Shown here: piece by piece, positions 1 through 10,523 of the stretch | Position numbering within the stretch: position 1 is the stretch's first letter | Layout: the number at the start of each line of letters is the position of its first letter | NCBI GenBank assembly: GCA_949130485.1 | Contig: OX422202.1 | Coordinates: forward strand, 1,393,501 to 1,457,500 | DNA length: 64,000 nt | Direction of reading: 5' to 3' | Origin: Agelas oroides | Taxonomy: Eukaryota > Porifera > Demospongiae > Agelasida > Agelasidae | Program-made: the position numbers and the translations under genes | Notes under the pieces: model-generated | The model's input: only the letters and a program-made list of their open reading frames with translations | Database searches by the model: none | Told to the model about the DNA's origin: nothing

Positions 1-445
1 ACTGAGAGGCCTCAGCTTCCACTGGCTGTCTATAACTTACTTGTATCCAGAAATAAATTATTTAGGCTTTTCAGTTACATCATCAAAACCGTACACATCT
101 GTATACTAAAACTTGTGCCACCATCTTTATACATGGCAGTATGATCAACAACGAATTAGCCTCACAGATAAGCTTAATTTAGCTCTCTTAACTTACAGAG
201 TGGTGGTATTTCGTTCTCTTCGATACATACTAGAAGCATTCTATATGTCTCCTTATATTTGCTGAGATCGCCATAGAAGCTACCATCTCGTTGTAACCAA
301 CATGGCAGCTGTTTTCTGTTTTCTTTGTTATATTCTTAAAAGTGATTACATCATGTGAAAAAAAGCAACACACACAAATGAAATAAAGTTTTCACTATAT
401 CAAGATGTGTGTTACCATGTGTTTTTTCCTTATAAGGTAACTTAC
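1..445. other. Left-edge non-coding stretch, probably intron of the USP gene
   Basis: No exon was recognised here on either strand. The neighbouring minus-strand deubiquitinase ends at a good donor at 445, so its next exon (expected to begin with a VSxVxESFLDLSLP-like motif) probably lies outside the window. I found no repeat or RNA gene here. Confidence 0.5.
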
Positions 446-1930
446 GGAGTTGCATTCATTGCACATCACTGTACTGACTAGCACTCCACCGAATATGTCA
501 TCAACAAATGTATGAGCAAAAGCAGCTTCGTGTCCATATGCTGTGTAAACAGCACAAACAATTATACAATTCCAGTAAGTAGGGGGAAAAATGAGATTGT
601 CGCAAGTACATGTATAGCACACAAACACACCTTTGATATCCTCCCGATCTTTGTCTGTGATTTTCTTGCCAGTAGGGTTCTTCTTTTCAACATCAAAAGA
701 CGTTAAAATGGCTCTCTTGATTCTCTGCAGTACAACAAAACAGATCACTGATGTGTGCAGCCTTTATCTACTCTATTGAATTGGTAGCAGCTGTCATTTA
801 CATTTATTTCCTCAGATCGCATGGAGTCCAGCAGGTATCTTAGCAACTCTTGGCTGTCTTGCTGCTGGTAGCTAGAGAACCTGGGTGCTCTAAATTAAGG
901 TTATATCTTGTAAATTCGAACTGCTATAGAAACAATGTAGCCATGTGCATTCATAATCTTGAACTTACTTGCGACAGATCTCAGTGAAGAGGGGTCGGGG
1001 ATTGAGCGAACTTCCAGGGTGCTGTATCATCTCTGTCAGGAAGGAGCTGAGAGCCTTAGTAAGTTGACCAGGGTCATCCACAACAGACAACTCCCGACTC
1101 AACTACAGAGCAGATGAAGGGAGAGGACTGTGGGTAAAGGAGTTATTTGAGATGAAGTTAGGATCCACTTACCTCACTTCCCGATATTCTCATCACTGTT
1201 GTGTAAGAAGGTGAACTCATAAAGTGCTCTAGTCTCACCCTCAAGTAGTGAGACTGACTGATGTTCTATGAGAAAAAATAAACACAGCAAAAGCTGCATG
1301 AATTCTGAAAGTAAGGCCACTTTTTGCTGCATATCAGTTTCTCATCAGGGACTTTCAAATTCATGCAAGTGGATGATTATTCGTCAACCGCAAAAAAAAG
1401 GCCATGCGCCTCCCATAAAAGATGTAAGATAAGTGCTCCAATGTTTGCGAGGAGGAGGGATCCTTTAACCACTTGCAGTATGGTGAGTAGTTACAAATTG
1501 ACATGTAAATCAGCAGTATATTGACGCATACAGAGCACAAGATTGAAACGTACGCAAGAACTAACTCTGATGGTTTAGATTCTTGATCACAGTGGCACCC
1601 TTGATTGACCCTGACTTCCTAACTAGTATTCTAGACACACCCTAACCTGCAGGACGGCATTGAAGAAACACGTATTGCCGAGATTGGTAAGTCCCTGAGC
1701 AGGATTGAAACAAAGTTTTAAAAAATTCTGGTCCAAGAAGATACACATCAAATGTTTTCAGACTGAATGAGATACAAGAACTGTTGTGTTTAGCATACCG
1801 GCACAGGAAGCGAATGACCACGTGGAATTTTCTTTGGGATACTCTCTACTCTTGTGTCTGGGCCACTAGATGTTTTCTGGCTCTGTTGCCTTCCTCGGCC
1901 TCCCACTCCTTTCCTTCTTCCTTTGGCCAT
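446..1930 (-). CDS. USP16: USP16/USP45-like ubiquitin-specific protease, 5' part
   Basis: This is a cysteine protease that removes ubiquitin. Seven exons were joined by GT-AG signals and matching phase: 1930-1799, 1694-1647, 1265-1173, 1102-969, 889-802, 724-631 and 540-446. The first encodes a basic start MAKGRRKG, like the MGKKRTKGK start of USP16. The second is the catalytic Cys box [16 protein letters not shown]. The fifth holds [17 protein letters not shown], and the seventh [20 protein letters not shown], the start of the metal-binding fingers. These match USP16/USP45 in order. The N-terminal ZnF-UBP domain of that family is missing: exon 1 joins the Cys box across an intron of about 104 bp, too short to hide it. 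The His box and C-terminus lie beyond the left edge. USP16 and USP45 cannot be told apart here. Confidence 0.88.
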
Positions 1931-2941
1931 GATCAGCTAAATAAACACGTGTGCTGAGTCAACAGAAAACACCCACGACCACGTGTACAATTTTCAATAG
2001 TATCCGGAAGATTACAGAATTAATACTTTAACCCTTTGTCTTCTGTGAGGAGATCTAGTCATTGTTTGCATTGTTGCCATAAAGCGTTGTTCCTGGCCTG
2101 CGTGCTACAGCATGCGACTACAGCTGCTGTGATTTATGCAGCCAGTACAAATCGGTAAGTAGACTTTGCTCTCTTCCAGATGCGTGTAATTTGAATTACT
2201 GTGTTGATTGCCGCGTTCCAGCATTAAGATTATCAAATGGTTCCAGGGACTGCCCCACATACTCAGACTACATGTACACACTCTACAACTCGAACAATGC
2301 ACACAGATAAGGACACACCCCCTATTGATGACACAGCTATTTGTCCACAGCCTTCCTTACATCATGGAATAGATGTCGAATTACTGAACAAATTATGCAC
2401 CTATCAATGGTATGCCGCATCTTGGGGCGGATGTTGGAAAAAAGAGGGGATTTGCCATCAGAATCTTCCCCGAGGGGTTAGTACTTAGTCGAGATTGTCC
2501 CAATCCACTCAAATGGAATACACATTCTCTTTCATTGTGTTAAATATCTTTGGAAAATTTTATTGTGAATTCCACAAAAACCCATATCTCTCTGTCACCC
2601 ACTGTGCATGACAGGGAGATATGGTGTATTTGTAAGGGGGGTGGCATGCAGGTTTGTGCCCCAGGTATGGGGGCTTGTTCCATTAGGATATGTCAATTCC
2701 CCTCCTATATACATGTACCTGCCATCAAGCCCAGGAGTTGTAGGTAGGCCTTACCACTGATAGGCACATTAATGAAGTTCACAAGAACACTGGAGTATCC
2801 TGAAAAGTTTGCAACCCTTCCTAAAATAGATCTGTTGCTAGGTGTCAATAGAGGGTGTACAAAGAGCCTGTTGCGTCTTCTGGTGCCCATTGAATCTACC
2901 TCACATCAGAAGTATCTGCATTGCTGTTTTCCTTTGCAGGA
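1931..2941. promoter_or_regulatory. Divergent intergenic region between USP-like and YccV-like genes
   Basis: The start codons of two genes on opposite strands lie at 1930 (-) and 2942 (+), so both promoters must lie here. A splice acceptor (cctttgcag) at 2931-2939 shows that the plus-strand gene has at least one upstream non-coding exon inside this interval. No TATA box or other core element was identified. Confidence 0.4.
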
Positions 2942-3329
2942 ATGAATGCAGCAGTGGTGTTGCTTGCTCTTCTTCTAGCGGTTCCTGTACAGCTGCTTGT
3001 CTCTCACTACCTCAACAGGAGCTACGAGGGTTCCAGTGGGGAGGGAGGAGGAGATGGCCCTGAGGATGTCACCAAAGTCAGGACCGAAGCAGTTAACCAG
3101 TGAGCATTTACTCTAGTCTTATTCTGATACCACCACTGGTCCCATTCTGATACCACCACTGGTCCCATTCTGACACCACCACCGGTCCCATTCTGATACT
3201 ACCACTGGTCCCATTCTGATACTACCACTGGTCCCACTCCCAGACCACATTTGCAGTCCCCATTCTCATCACTGACTGATTCCCACACCACCTCCACTGA
3301 CCAATAAGATAGGCATTAGCAGCTCAAGC

Positions 3330-3369
<40 letters not shown>

Positions 3370-5032
3370 TTCCCTGCAACATTCATAAGATGTTATTTTC
3401 ATTATGTTGTTAGACTCACTGCATCCATGCACTTGTTCATTAACGAGTTCCATTCTACCATGAGCTACTACTCAACATGGAGTCATCTTAAAGAACTAGT
3501 AATGGTGCCCTTCAAGAAGAAGAAGAAAATGGCTAGTCTTCAGATGAAAACCACTGTGTACGAGAACGGTAGAGGGGTGTCCACGGTGATCATTGAACCA
3601 AAGAGTACCAAAAAATCTGGTACAAGTTCCCAGCGTAAGCCGGAAACTGTGAGAAAAGAAAATCCAACGCAAGGAACCAAGGATGGTGGTATGTCAGCTT
3701 CCAGCTCTGAGGCGAAGGCAAGAGATGACAGTAGAGAGACAGTGGACGAAGAGACTTCACCAGCGAGGGAGGTGGAGGATTACCTTTTGAGGGAAGTCTA
3801 CTTTGGTCAGTCGAAAACTGTTCGTGATATGAGGCCACCCCATGTTGCGTACTCTGTGGGTCAGGTGATAAGACACAGACAGGACGGCTACTTTGGTGTT
3901 ATTATTGGATGGGATGAGGTTGCCATGGTAAGTCGATGTACCCTCATTCCTAGGCCTTCCCCGCCTCCAGTTTTTGATCGCTTGCAGTATACAAAAAGCG
4001 GTTTTTACTGCAAGTGATCAAAAATTGGAGCTAGGGAAAGCCTAGGAACGAGGCTTAACTTGATGACCTCGTGGAACATTCGTGTGAAGTCAGATGTCAT
4101 TGTCCTTCATGGGTTCTTTCTCAGGCCCCAGAAAGTTGGATACAAAGACACTATCGTAAAAGAAACACTGAGGTACGTCAAGAGTGTTCTTGCAGCACAC
4201 ACACATTGTAACCCTCGTACCCAGGGATTTTAAACCCAGCATTTTCTACTTGCAGTACTAGCACAAAAAATGACAAGGGAGCATTAAGGTCGTGGGTACA
4301 AGGCTAGATGTTCTCCAGGGAGTCTTTGCATATCCAAGGAGCTACAGTACTGTTGATAACACTGCTGGTTGTAAAATATTTACACCCATTTAGCAGACAG
4401 CCTTAGCAGCCTTCTCGAGTAGCCTTCTTTCTTACCTTTGAATTTTTGCCTTTAAAGTGGTAGTGTAAAGAAAGACCTTACACTTTTAGTTTTAGTTTGG
4501 ATCTCCAGTTTTACAGTTGTTTTAGTTTCACTTACTAAAACTCCAACACTACTTCAGTTCACCAAATAATTTTATTTTGTAATAGTTTACAAGTTCCAAG
4601 GCCATACAAAAAAGGTATTTAGTTAGTTATAGTTAACAACACTATAAATTAGTAGCCTTCTTAAGCTTTTCCCTAGGCACCCCCACACTGTTTCTTGAAT
4701 CACCATAATATGGGAGGAGTTTCCTGTCTGGTTAGTGATTAACACAATCAAAAAATCTTGGCGGACTCTCGGCTAACTCCCAGCCTGTGTGATTGTCTCT
4801 CTGCAGCAAATCACACAGTCTGCGGCTAACTCCCAGCCTGTGTGATTGTCTCTCTGCAGCAAATCACACAGTCTGCGGCTAACTCCCAGCCTGTGTGATT
4901 GTCTCTCTGCAGCAAATCACACAGTCTGCACACTACCTGGTTCTGGTTGATTCTCACTTTGATGCATCAGGGTCACCGTATCGCTACCTACCTCAGGAAG
5001 ATATTGAGACTGCCGCCAATGCACATGTACAG
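2942..5032 (+). CDS. Membrane-anchored YccV/HspQ-like domain protein, 3' end not found
   Basis: Four exons in phase: 2942-3101, 3415-3929, 4125-4172 and 4913-5032. The protein starts with a hydrophobic anchor or signal (MNAAVVLLALLLAVPVQLLV). A low-complexity Lys/Ser/Thr/Glu linker follows. The last part is YccV-like (hemimethylated-DNA-binding/HspQ fold, as in the C-terminus of FBXO21): YSVGQVIRHRQDGYFGVIIG, then WIQRHYRKRN, then HYLVLVDSHFDASGSPYRYL. The tryptophan-rich loop and the YRYLPQEDIE strand are typical of the fold. Exon 4 ends at a good donor (gtaagt), so a terminal exon is expected. A phase-0 open stretch of about 58 codons follows an acceptor near 6411 but shows no family similarity. 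No F-box was seen. The function is unknown; the family tie is moderately sure, the anchor is inference. Confidence 0.7.
3123..3361. repeat. 21-23 bp minisatellite and (TG)n in intron 1 of the YccV-like gene
   Basis: About five copies of a unit reading ctgataccaccactggtccc are followed, after a gap, by a TG dinucleotide run at 3332-3361. Both lie inside the first intron. Confidence 0.85.
3934..4052. mobile_element. Hairpin MITE (TAGCCTCRTTCCCAGG family), intronic copy
   Basis: This is an imperfect palindrome. The left arm is cctcattcctaggccttccc followed by ccagtttttgatcgcttgca; the right arm is tgcaagtgatcaaaaattgg followed by gaaagcctaggaacgaggct. It lies just inside the donor of exon 2 and could form a long hairpin in the pre-mRNA. 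Confidence 0.8.
4771..4929 (+). repeat. Three perfect 53-bp tandem copies containing a 3' splice site
   Basis: The units start at 4771, 4824 and 4877. Each contains the pyrimidine tract, the CAG acceptor and the first 17 bases of exon 4 of the YccV-like gene. AG acceptors therefore occur at 4806, 4859 and 4912. The two upstream acceptors would read into an in-frame TGA inside the repeated unit, so only the last gives an open exon. Confidence 0.95.
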
Positions 5033-5067
5033 GTAAGTGAGCTCTGGAGAGAGAGGAGAATAGGAGG

Positions 5068-5170
5068 GAGGGAGGGAGGGAGGGAGGGAGGGAGGGAGGG
5101 AGGTAGGTAGGTAGGTAGGTAGGTAGGTAGGTAGGTAGGTAGGTAGGTAGGTAGGTAGGTAGGTAGGTAG
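5068..5170. repeat. (GGGA)n/(GGTA)n simple repeat
   Basis: About eight GGGA units run directly into about seventeen GGTA units, just downstream of exon 4 of the YccV-like gene. Confidence 0.95.
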
Positions 5171-5367
5171 AGAGGGAGGAAGGAAGAGAGAGGAGGAATA
5201 GGAAGAGGAGGTGGAGTTAGCTGTATTCTCATTAGCAGGTCACTCTAGATGTTATTGCAGCTGTGAAGAATGATCAACGGCCTGGTTACGAGGCTAACTG
5301 GCAACTCAGATCTTGGGTTCAATTCTTACCAACTGCAGCTTGCATTTCAGTTTCCTCAGAATCTTCT

Positions 5368-6058
5368 ACATATTTACCTTCATTCATGGTAGTTTTCACT
5401 GTACATATTTACCTTCATTCATGGTAGTTTTCACTGTACATATTTACCTTCATTCATGGTAGTTTTCACTGTACATATTTACCTTCATTCATGGTAGTTT
5501 TCACTGTACATATTTACCTTCATTCATGGTAGTTTTCACTGTACATATTTACCTTCATTCATGGTAGTTTTCACTGTACATATTTACCTTCATTCATGGT
5601 AGTTTTCACTGTACATATTCACCTTCATTCATGGTAGTTTTCACTGTACATATTCACCTTCATTCATGGTAGTTTTCACTGTACATATTCACCTTCATTC
5701 ATGGTAGTTTTCACTGTACATATTCACCTTCATTCATGGTAGTTTTCACTGTACATATTCACCTTCATTCATGGTAGTTTTCACTGTAAACAAGGTATTG
5801 TAGCAGGGAGGGAGGGAGGGAGGGAGGGAGGGAGGGAGGGAGGGGTGGGTGGGTGAGGAGGAGGAAACTTCTACATATTTACCTTCATTCATGGTAGTTT
5901 TCACTGTACATATTTACCTTCATTCATGGTAGTTTTCACTGTAAACAAGGTATTGTAGCAGGGAGGGAGGGAGGGAGGGAGGGAGGGAGGGAGGGGTGGG
6001 TGGGTGAGGAGGAGGAAACTTCTACATATTTACCTTCATTCATGGTAGTTTTCACTGT
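5368..6058. repeat. 35-bp minisatellite in a higher-order array with (GGGA)n blocks
   Basis: The unit contains ttcattcatggtagttttca. About twelve head-to-tail copies fill 5368-5787. The array continues as blocks of one or two units separated by aacaaggtattgtagcaggg, a GGGA run and gggtgggtgaggaggaggaa, so a composite longer unit has itself been duplicated. Confidence 0.93.
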
Positions 6059-6078
6059 AAACAAGGTATTGTAGAATC

Positions 6079-6330
6079 CAAGAGCGCATAAGAACGGGCG
6101 GCTAGAGTAAGAGCGTATAACTCCAATAGAAGCCCGTAGTCCGGTCAAAATTATTGAACTGTTAATAAAAATAGAACACCCGGCACGTTGCTTAGCAACA
6201 ACGGCTTATGTCTGCGTGCAGCTGCGCATACGTGTTACTATTTTTAGTAACGGTTCAATAATTCCGACCGGTTTGGAATTTTACGTACTTGCACGCTCTT
6301 CCTCTAGCTGCCCGTTCTTATGCGCTCTTG
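6079..6330. mobile_element. CAAGAGCGC-ended MITE, copy 1
   Basis: The terminal inverted repeats are about 40 bp: left caagagcgcataagaacggg, right ending cccgttcttatgcgctcttg. No coding capacity. It sits inside a copy of the flank of the adjacent minisatellite (ggtattgtag before, tagcagg after), which shows roughly where it landed. Related copies are at 9758 and 18646. Confidence 0.88.
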
Positions 6331-6574
6331 TAGCAGGTCAGAGGTTACATGTACTAATTATGGCCCTTGTCTGCTACAGTAAATATACAAAGTATTTTTC
6401 ACTGTGTTTATAGGAAACATCATTTTACAGCTTCCTGTGGTATATCTACAACTTTCTGTCTGTATATGATTTTCATCCTGATTGGACCACTCCAATGTTT
6501 CTGTTCCCTGCCTGCATTCAGTTCTTGAAGCTTTTTGAACAGAAATTATTATTAATCCACACATGTGTATATAA

Positions 6575-8350
6575 TGGCATGATACTCTGAGCTCAGAATT
6601 TTGCTGGAGCACTGGTCAACATAATGATATTGAATGTTAGTTACAACTGGTTTTGAGTGGATACCTTCGTGAGCAATATCCACTTTAATAAGTCGCTGAA
6701 GTAAAGTGGATTACGCATAAATTTATGTTTACAGCTGTGGTTCCCAAGATATAGCAGGATAAAAGTGTGTTTGTTTGTAAGTTGGCAATAATCATAATCA
6801 TTTTTCTCCACTTCGCCCTTGTTTCTGTGGTAACAGGTGGGTATTATTTTCTCTACTGACAGGAAGTTTTAGATTCTGTTCCATATACCATAAAAGTTGT
6901 AAAATGATGTTTCCTGTAAGCTACCTTGTTTACAGTATCAACTACCTTGTATGTTTACTAATAACAACAAGGACCAATCAGGTTGGAGGATAAGAAACAT
7001 AAGGAGTGACCTTAGTAGTGTACAGTTTACAGCTTCTATTCAAAACAATAATTATTTCTTCACTGACAGGTAGTAAATATTTGCCTGATCAAGTTCCAAG
7101 AAAGCTTGAATGCAATTAAGAATATTAGTGCAATAATAGCTTGACTTCCCCTTGCCCAGCAATTCCAAGCTACAACAAGGACTCGGAATGATGTGAATGT
7201 TGCACTGCTAGGGTACTTACAACTTGTACATGTGTAGTGGCATGAGTTTTGAGCATGATACTCTGAGCTCAGAATTTTGCTGGAGCACTGGTCAACATAA
7301 TGATATTGAATGCTAGTTCCAACTGCTTTCGTGTGGATACCTTGGTGAGCAATGTCCACTTTAACCCTTTGACCACCGATGACGCTTTTTGGCGTCGTCA
7401 GACTTTGGCCGCATGTTATCAGTTGGCGCTATCCGTTTTGAAGATAGGTTCTGTGCTAGCAGAAAGGGTGGGACAGGGGGAGGTGGGTGGGTGCATCCCT
7501 CTGGGTGACAGTGCATGGCGGCTGTTGCAGCTGGCTGTAAAAAAGCCCTGAGTCCAACGCCGGGTGGGCCTTTTGTCTGCTTTCTTGCACAAATGGGTGT
7601 AGAAAATGCTCCTTTCGCTTTGTAGAGACTCCATTTCTGGCACTTTAGGCAGCTTTTAGTCTGGAGGAGCGGTTCTCTGGTCGGACGGCCCTGACTATTG
7701 AATGCTCGCTAATGAGTGGGTGTGGCTAAGGTCATGAACCCACAGAGAATGTGTCAATAAAGCTTTGACTCAAGTTTCCAGTGCTGGCTTCAAGCAGAAG
7801 TGGAAATACTGACCAAGGAAGGTATCCATAGCCTAATAAAGACTTTCAGTAAATAGCCTATGGTGGTTAAAGAGTTAATAAGTCGCTGAAGTACTGAAAG
7901 TAAAAGTGTGTACGCATAAATTCTTGTTTACACTTGTGGTTCCCAAGATATAGCATGGTTGTTTTTAAGTTGGTAAATATAGGGAAAATAATACCCACCT
8001 GTTACCACAGAAACAAGGGTGAAGTGGAGAATATATTTACTGACAGGTGGTTGTAGATTCTGTTCCAGTCTCACAGAAAGTTGTAAAATCCTATAAGCTA
8101 TTTTGTTTACAGTATAAACTACCTTGTATGTTTACTAATAACAACAAGGACCAATCAGAAACACAAGCATGTATTAGTAAGTTTACACCTTTGTGTACCC
8201 AAAGCAATATAATTATTTCTTCACTGACAGGTAGTAAATATTTTCTTGATCAAGTTCCAAGAAAGCATGAATACAACAAAAAAGAATTAGCTACAACAAG
8301 AACCTGGAATGATAGGAATGATTGCACTGCTAGGCTACTAACAACTTGTA
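6575..8350. repeat. Imperfect tandem duplication of about 0.7 kb
   Basis: Copy 1 (6575-7249) and copy 2 (7250 to about 8350) share, in order, catgatactctgagctcagaa, the segment ending cactttaataagtcgctgaa, gattctgttcca, and the block taccttgtatgtttactaat. Copy 2 is longer because it carries a piggyBac-like MITE. A short inner block is inverted between the copies. Confidence 0.88.
7365..7874. mobile_element. piggyBac-like MITE with TTAA target sites, copy 1
   Basis: TTAA flanks the element at 7361-7364 and 7875-7878. The ends are CCCTTTGACCACC on the left and GGTGGTTAAAGAG on the right, imperfect inverted repeats. Length about 510 bp. It contains AATAAA motifs near the right end and no transposase frame. 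A second copy is at 54789-55295. The paralogous segment at about 6690 has the uninterrupted site cactttaataagtcgctg. Confidence 0.9.
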
Positions 8351-8424
8351 CATGTGTAGGCTGGTATTACACGTGTGGGATAATAATAAAAAAAAGCTTT
8401 CAGTGGCTTCTCAGTTGGCTTCTG

Positions 8425-8600
8425 CATAAATGAAGAGAATGCTACCAACTTGAGCTCGGAAAATAACTTGCTGACGTTTCGACTGAATGCTCCAGTCGTC
8501 ATCAGGGCGAAAGTGAAGAAGTGTGAACAAACACGGCTATTTATAGAACTACTGAGGATACACGTCATTGGAGGTCAAAGGTTGGTGAGGATTGCTCCTC
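8425..8600 (+). repeat. Dispersed repeat, three copies in the window
   Basis: The segment with gctgacgtttcgactgaatg, a GTCGTCATCAGGG tract, ctatttatagaactactgag and gtcattggaggtcaaagg recurs in opposite orientation at about 24455-24605 and in diverged form at about 20925-21055. No coding capacity is clear. The family is unassigned. Confidence 0.75.
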
Positions 8601-8773
8601 CCTCCCTGCCTCCTCATCACAGTGGTCCAGCAACCAGGGACTTCCAGTCCTCCATCTCGGTTGAAGTGCTTCAACCGAGATGGAGGACTGGAAATCTAAG
8701 AGACAACAATACTACCCAGACTGGCAGCTCATATAATGAATGGGGCTCCCATAGCTTTTAGCCCGGCATTTCC

Positions 8774-9090
8774 TAGTCTTGTGCCCAGACCCCACCCGAG
8801 AGGAGAAGGGCTGGTGACGTTTGACCGATCCCTTGGGCTTCTTTAACGGTGATTGCTTTCTGCGAAGAATTTTCCAACAGCCAATCACATTGCAGAAAAC
8901 ACAATCTGTGGTTGCAACACCGGAAATCCTTGACTACTTCAACACGATGACACAGCACTTTTTTGGCACGTAAATTAGTTATCAGTTCACAACTATGCAT
9001 ACAGTAAGCTATGATTTTTAATGAAGCCCAAGGAATCAGCCGAATGTCACCAGACCCTCTCCTCTCAGGTGGGGTCTGGGCACGAGGCTA
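8774..9090. mobile_element. Longer TIR element (317 bp) related to the hairpin MITEs
   Basis: The left end is tagtcttgtgcccagacccc; the right end is ggggtctgggcacgaggcta. The repeats extend about 75 bp inward with mismatches (left gagaggagaagggctggtga; right tcaccagaccctctcctctc). A 9-bp target duplication, ggcatttcc/gacatttcc, lies at 8765-8773 and 9091-9099. The terminal bases match the shorter hairpin family, so this may be a less reduced member. Confidence 0.85.
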
Positions 9091-9175
9091 GACATTTCCG
9101 GGTATGATACCAGGTGTGATGCACACTGCCAATTTAGATGTTATGAGGCGAAAATAGAGGAAAGTGAAAAAGGCC

Positions 9176-9247
9176 GGCAGCCACCAGGAGTCAAACCCAG
9201 GACACCTGGCTTGAGCCACCAGTGCTCTGCCACTGAGCTACGGCAAC
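9176..9247 (-). repeat. tRNA-derived SINE head
   Basis: On the minus strand a pol III A box (TAGCTCAGTGGCAGAGCA, 9240-9223) is followed 43 bases on by a B box (GGTTTGACTCC, 9197-9187), the spacing of a tRNA. The T-stem and acceptor stem do not pair properly, so this is a tRNA-derived SINE or pseudo-tRNA rather than a working tRNA. A related body is at about 61565-61790. Confidence 0.72.
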
Positions 9248-9457
9248 CGGACAACCACCAGCCCTCACAACCCACTATATGTACTGCACAGGTGGTACTG
9301 AATGCCTCAGTCGCACACCTGGCAGCCACTCAGTATGTGCCGTCAGAACTCCGTTAGGGGTCGACCGGAAAATTCTCTCCATCAGGAAAGAACCCATGCT
9401 GAGTGGTTTTCTCACTCTAAATGCTCAGAGCATCTTGCCTCAAGCTGGAAATAAAGG

Positions 9458-9592
9458 AATTTAAATGTTATGAGGCGAAAATAGAGGAAAGTGAAAAAGG
9501 CTGGCAGCCACCGGGAGTCGAAACCAGGACGCCAGTCTATTTTTGCCTCATAACATCTAAATTCCTTTATTTCCAGCTTGAGGCAAGATGCT
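9458..9592. repeat. Fold-back structure made from the SINE tail
   Basis: The left arm, reading aaatgttatgaggcgaaaat, is matched by an inverted right arm, atttttgcctcataacatct. Between them lies a partial second copy of the tRNA-like segment (ggcagccaccgggagtcg). It looks like two head-to-head partial copies of the SINE just upstream. Confidence 0.75.
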
Positions 9593-9757
9593 CTGAACAC
9601 TGCCATGTGTTACTACCGGTATAAGACCACTCTGGCTTTGAGCCCTTAAATAATTTTTGGCAGATGCTCAACGAAATGATGTGGGTGGGTAACCAGAAAT
9701 TCTTGGAGTGACTTCATCTGCCACAGAAGCAGTGAAATAGTCTGAAATCTTGCCAAT

Positions 9758-10036
9758 CAAGAGTGCATAAGAACGGGTGGCTCGAGTAAGAGCGTGTAAC
9801 TCCAATAGAAGCCCATAGTCTGGTCAAAACTATAGAACACCCGGTTACGTGCCTAGCAACAATGGCTTATGTCTATGTGCAACTGCATAGTATGTGTTAC
9901 CATAGATTGTAAACCTCTGTTTTAGGTTTATAGTCTATGGTGTTACTGTTCTTAGTAATGGCGGTAAATTCTGACCTGCTTAAATTTTATATAGTTACAC
10001 ACTCTTACTGAAGCCGCCCATTCTTATGTGCTTATG
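9758..10036. mobile_element. CAAGAGCGC-ended MITE, copy 2 (diverged)
   Basis: The left end is caagagtgcataagaacggg and the right end gcccattcttatgtgcttat. An internal block shared with the other copies includes caatagaagcccatagtc. It carries an extra internal insertion around 9905-9950. No coding capacity. Confidence 0.82.
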
Positions 10037-10523
10037 GTACAATACAGCAACCATCTCATTTTCAACCTGCCGTGTAAACAAGCCAATCTGGTACCAAGTA
10101 GTCTGAAATCTGCAGAGCAGATATTTCAAGGCAGGGTTGACAACCACCATTGTTCTTTCTTCTGTGTTAGGTCCAGTGTTTTGAGCTCAGCCAGTATTTT
10201 GAAGGCTTCAAACATGGCCGCCACATCCCCAAACCATGGCTGCGGAGCCGTTATCCCAGAGACTAATAATGACTCAGAGCTGTCAATAAACATCATGTGT
10301 ATAATTCTGACCTACCAGTGTGTACATGTATGATTACACTGTCAGCATTTTCATAGTGACCTGAATTACATATTGTGTATGGCTTTCTGCAAATTTCAAT
10401 ATTTCATTTCACATGATAATTAGAACATACTAGGGGGGAACAAATGAAATACTGCTGAAACACACAAATCATGATGTACAAAAAAGGTACAAATTTGAGG
10501 TGTTTGGGCTGGTGTGTGCATTG

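Noticed and set aside
1324-1524. 66-codon plus-strand frame
   Set aside because: It lies in a USP-gene intron, has no domain and no partner exons, and the minus strand explains the neighbouring signals.
5368-5787. CRISPR-like regular repeats
   Set aside because: The units are head-to-tail without unique spacers, in an intron-bearing animal genome. It is a minisatellite. The same applies to 51970-52733 and 58156-58505.
6412-6594. Candidate last exon of the YccV-like gene (open 58 codons after an acceptor)
   Set aside because: Phase fits, but the sequence is Phe/Leu-rich without YccV similarity and runs into the duplicated non-coding segment at 6575. Not added to the model.
9176-9247. A functional tRNA gene
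   Set aside because: The A and B boxes and their spacing are good, but the T-stem and acceptor stem do not pair, and related copies are embedded in a longer dispersed repeat.
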